DNA of 64,000 nt from Macrobrachium rosenbergii (taxonomy: Eukaryota > Arthropoda > Malacostraca > Decapoda > Palaemonidae). This document shows positions 60,465-64,000 of the stretch, one piece after another. The notes under the pieces were generated by a model. The model had not been told where the DNA came from. It did not search any database and was given only the letters and a program-made list of their open reading frames with translations. The stretch's first letter is position 1; each line of letters begins with the position of its first letter. The position numbers and the translations under genes were made by a program. The stretch lies in the NCBI RefSeq assembly GCF_040412425.1, contig NC_089742.1, positions 73,511,125 through 73,575,124 of the forward strand, read 5' to 3'.

Positions 60465-60860
60465 TTAAAAACACAGCAATTCAACAGACCTTTCATTTTT
60501 ACAAAGAGAGAGTTTGTCTCGGAGCTCCATTTCGTTGGTCCTGTAAGTAAGGACTAAAAAAGAATCAAAATTTATAGGATGTTCATATTCTTCAAAGTGT
60601 TGACGAATAGAGCTGAATGGTGGTTTGCTTAATGACCTATTCGTCCTAACAGACCTTCCAATAAGTTCGAAGATGCGAACCTTGAACTTCCGCTTTGATT
60701 TTCCGATGTACATTGCATTAGAGCAATGACACTTGTACTTATAAACAATAGACGACTGCAGCTCAGTTGGTTCTACATCCTTGAACATCAAGAATTTTTG
60801 CAGTGTAGATTGTGGCTTAAACATTACTCGAATGTTTATTCGCGGGTAGAATTCATGCAA
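60465..60860 (-). pseudogene. PLE3 GIY-YIG endonuclease fragment
   Basis: 131 open codons. SIVYKYKCHCSNAMYIGKSK (about residues 38-57) is the GIY-YIG pair as found in PLEs, with a CxC before YIG. KFKVRIFELIGRS carries the conserved Arg, but the usual EH is EL. LSKPPFSSIRQHFEEYEHPI and FDSFLVLTYRTNEMELRDKL complete the domain. The RT is missing upstream, where sequence turns into the inverted copy. In the family this domain nicks DNA for target-primed reverse transcription. Confidence 0.82.
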
Positions 60861-60974
60861 CAGTTTTTTTTTTTAACTTTTTCTTTACATGGAAGGACCT
60901 ATTTCCAACAAACGCAATGGGCAAGTACATGACTGCTTTGTTGACAGTAACAGTTGCAGGTTTTGGAAGTAATA

Positions 60975-61280
60975 ATTTCTGAATCTTTAGATTCTTTTTC
61001 AGTCTTTACTTGCAGGACCAACGAAATGGAGCTCGGAGTGGTTGAGTCTGTATATACCCTAAGAGACAAACCCTGTCTTTTTAATAATGTAAGGTCTAGG
61101 AGTTGCTATGCTTTTAGACTTTTAATTTCTGCTCATTTTTGACATCAAACATTATGTATTTGTATCTCTGAATTTTAAGATTTTGCTGCCTGTTCAGGTT
61201 ATAATATTTTGTAATGCGTAATTTTATCTTACTTTATAATTTCATTAATCTTAAATGTAACATATATTCCATTATAGAAA
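60975..61280 (+). pseudogene. inverted partial PLE3 copy
   Basis: The plus frame DSFSVFTCRTNEMELG and the downstream trailer (TTTTAAGATTTTGCTGCCTG, TATTCCATTATAG) match the minus-strand PLE3 end. It stops just before the position of the hammerhead motif. Head-to-head with PLE3 with about 100 bp between. Confidence 0.78.
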
Positions 61281-61316
61281 CTAATAAAGATGCTCTCCAT
61301 TCAAGCCCCCTGGTTT

Positions 61317-62023
<707 letters not shown>

Positions 62024-62439
62024 CTATATATTATATATATGTGTGTGTGGCTCACATAATGTACGCACAAGATTTGACTTTCAGCATGACTCCATTTGCC
62101 TTACCGCGGTCGCCTACATATTAAAGGCATATGAACTTTTACAAGACCTGCGTTTCGTGACCAAATAAACCTGGCTGCCACAGCTTAATTTGCATACAGA
62201 TTGGCAGCATATGTATATGCCAGTATACATACCAGATAAGACGAATTTGCCACAATCCATTCCGGAAAAGATCTTTTAAGCTTCCAACAAAATCCGGTAT
62301 GTCCTCCGTGTCTCGCGGTCTACGTCATAAAATTGCTCGAGATATGAACTTTGGTACAAAGGCCAATTTCTTGCAACTGTTCTTCCTCATTCTGCGCAAA
62401 ATCTGACACTGGGATTATGCCAGCTTCCAATCATTGTTG

Positions 62440-62718
62440 TTGCTTCTTCATTGGAGAGGTGGGTAGAGCTTTCTACTGGCACGCTGTTGGCCCAGCGTTC
62501 GATTCTCCGACGGGCCAATGAAGAATTAGAGGAATTTATTTCTGGTGATAGAAATTCATTTCTCGTTATAATGTGGTTCGGATCCCACAATAAGCTGTAA
62601 GTCCCGTTCCTAGGTAATCAGTTGGTTCTTAGCCACGTAAAAATAAATCTAAACCTTCGGGCCAGCCCTAGGAGAGCTGATAATCAGGTCAGTGGTCTGG
62701 TTAAACTAAGATATACTT
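62440..62718 (+). mobile_element. family C tRNA-derived SINE, copy C3
   Basis: Box B GCGTTCGATTCTCCG (about 62493-62507), conserved body and GGTTAAACTAAGATATACTT end. TSD TTCCAATCATTGTTG (62425-62439) and TTCCAATCACTGTTT (62719-62733), two mismatches in 15. Confidence 0.94.
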
Positions 62719-62733
62719 TTCCAATCACTGTTT

Positions 62734-63474
62734 GCATGCATTCAGAACAGACAGAATTGGCGGAATAATTATTACCTTCCCTAGACGGCAAGAAACATGA
62801 AATAAGCAAATGAATGAATGTAATTGGGAAACTTTACCAAATACAATGACATCTTCTTTGTGCAGCAAAATAAAAATCGCCTTATGCAACTGAATGAGTA
62901 ATAAGTGATGACGTAGAAGACTATCTAATTAATTCTGACGATGAGATAATGCGAGCTGGTATGTGCGCTGAAAATGTCCCAAGAGCAGATTAAATTGCTC
63001 CATAAAAATGTCGAGTCATTGCATCGTGAAGTACTTCAGTGAACCAGCGCCAAGGACAGGTGATGGTCACCTAGTGAGAGAGTAAATTTGAAAATTTGAA
63101 AATAGCCAGAGGCTTTCAAAATGGCTTTCAACGCAAATCTATACAAACCTGAGGCGTGTGTTCGGCAACTCTTTGTCGAGGTTGGTCCGCCCCATTTAAT
63201 CTAAAGGAAAATAAGATTTTTTGTAGAGCATACGAGCAAGAATGATCATCTAGCGTCGTAGGCAAAAAATTGTAATAGTGGCGGTACAAGTCAGCTATCT
63301 CTCTCGGCTTTACGTATAAGCGCTTTATTCAAAATCTGGAGTATGTAATGTGTATATTATCTGATCATAAAAATTCACTTTTGTTTTCGGGTCAAAACTA
63401 TAGTTATGAGGACAGGTCAAGCACTAAATGTGTTTTTTTTTTAATCATCACCATCACCAGGGTTTTACGTTCAT
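62734..63474. other. unassigned stretch
   Basis: No gene or element recognised. Confidence 0.4.
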
Positions 63475-63704
63475 TGTTTTCATAACAGATAAATAACAAA
63501 CAAATTTCTTCATGTCGATACCAGCTTCTTGTATCCTCCTGGAAAACAAAAATTCTGGGTTTGAGAGCAGGAGTATGTCGGCGACTGAGACTTTGGGTGT
63601 TTACCATAATTAAAAGAAAAAAAGGCGCTTTGCATTTGGATACAAGGAGCTGGTGTTGACATGAAGAAATTTTGCTTGTTTTTTATTTATCTGTTATGAA
63701 AACC
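63475..63704. repeat. inverted repeat, arms ~62 bp
   Basis: Left arm (63475-63535) TTTTCATAACAGATAAATAA ... TTTCTTCATGTC ... CAGCTTCTTGTATCC is inverted at 63638-63704 with a few mismatches and an indel. Loop about 100 bp. It may be a foldback transposon, but no TSD was seen. Confidence 0.85.
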
Positions 63705-64000
63705 CTGATGTCAGTGAAGATTAAAAAGGACTTGGAAATAAGTTTTCCAGTATCGTGTAAAAACATCTAGGAAATATATATAAAACAGTAGTGAATCTGG
63801 AGAATATAGAAAAGACGCCTTACTCCTGGAGCTTCCTTCAGAAAAAGTTAAAGACACTTGAAAAACAGCACGGGAGGAGTGAAAACTGATAAAGCAAAAC
63901 ACTTGATAAACATACCCACATCCATTGGTATATGTTCTGAATGCATTGCATTTGATTCTATGTGAGGCCTATCTGTTCATTCAATCGTGCAAGAAAAATA

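Larger units (their letters stand above)
60241..60870 (-). mobile_element. Penelope-like element (PLE3), 3' part with GIY-YIG domain
   Basis: Minus strand: GIY-YIG coding end (60860-60465), trailer with TTTTAAGATTTTGCTGCCTG, and a terminal hammerhead-like motif (60306-60260). A second, inverted copy of the same 3' part follows at 60975-61280. Confidence 0.82.

Overview
The window looks like gene-poor nuclear DNA from an arthropod, most likely a decapod crustacean. The pointers are many long (AT)n, (TC)n/(GA)n, (CA)n and (AAT)n microsatellites, short retroposons and foldback elements at high density, Penelope-like elements (PLEs), and a TTAGG-like minisatellite. I have a remembered but unchecked impression that the two commonest families (A and B below) occur in caridean shrimp sequences. 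I found no convincing host gene, tRNA, rRNA or CRISPR. Nearly every long open frame is a microsatellite translation, a low-complexity shadow or a decayed transposon.

Layout. 1-8 kb: family A foldback elements in a purine-rich degenerate repeat field, including a ~500-bp segmental duplication. 8.5-9.5 kb: PLE 3' end with a hammerhead-ribozyme-like motif. 11-24 kb: A and B copies, LINE remnants (Gag zinc knuckles plus RT) in both orientations, a Tigger/Jerky-like transposase remnant and a 35-bp minisatellite. 25-31 kb: an (ATT)n-tailed short-element array, palindromic MITEs, and a LINE remnant interrupted by a hAT-like MITE. 33-38.6 kb: A and B copies, a 42-bp dyad minisatellite, a large PLE-like foldback and a telomere-like minisatellite. 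39-41 kb: a near full-length decayed Tc1/mariner element (D,D37E spacing) and a palindromic compound microsatellite. 43-48 kb: nested transposons, namely a PLE end carrying a SINE, a Mutator-like element with FLYWCH finger carrying a B element in its TIR, a head-to-head SINE pair with another SINE inside, and an RTE-like LINE tail. 49-64 kb: A and B copies, a mariner fragment, foldbacks between (AT)n tracts, an inverted PLE pair with a GIY-YIG domain, and a third SINE.

Family nomenclature is local to this report. A = ~330-430 bp multi-hairpin foldback element (17 copies). B = ~300 bp retroposon (11 copies). C = tRNA-derived SINE (3 copies, each with target-site duplications). D = tRNA-derived SINE with microsatellite tail (4 copies). 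F = ~80 bp unit with (AAT)n tail (4 copies). No gene cooperation can be described. What can be read is a history of nested insertions: C into PLE and into D, B into a Mutator TIR, A into a LINE, a 37-bp palindrome into A, and a hAT-like MITE into a LINE.
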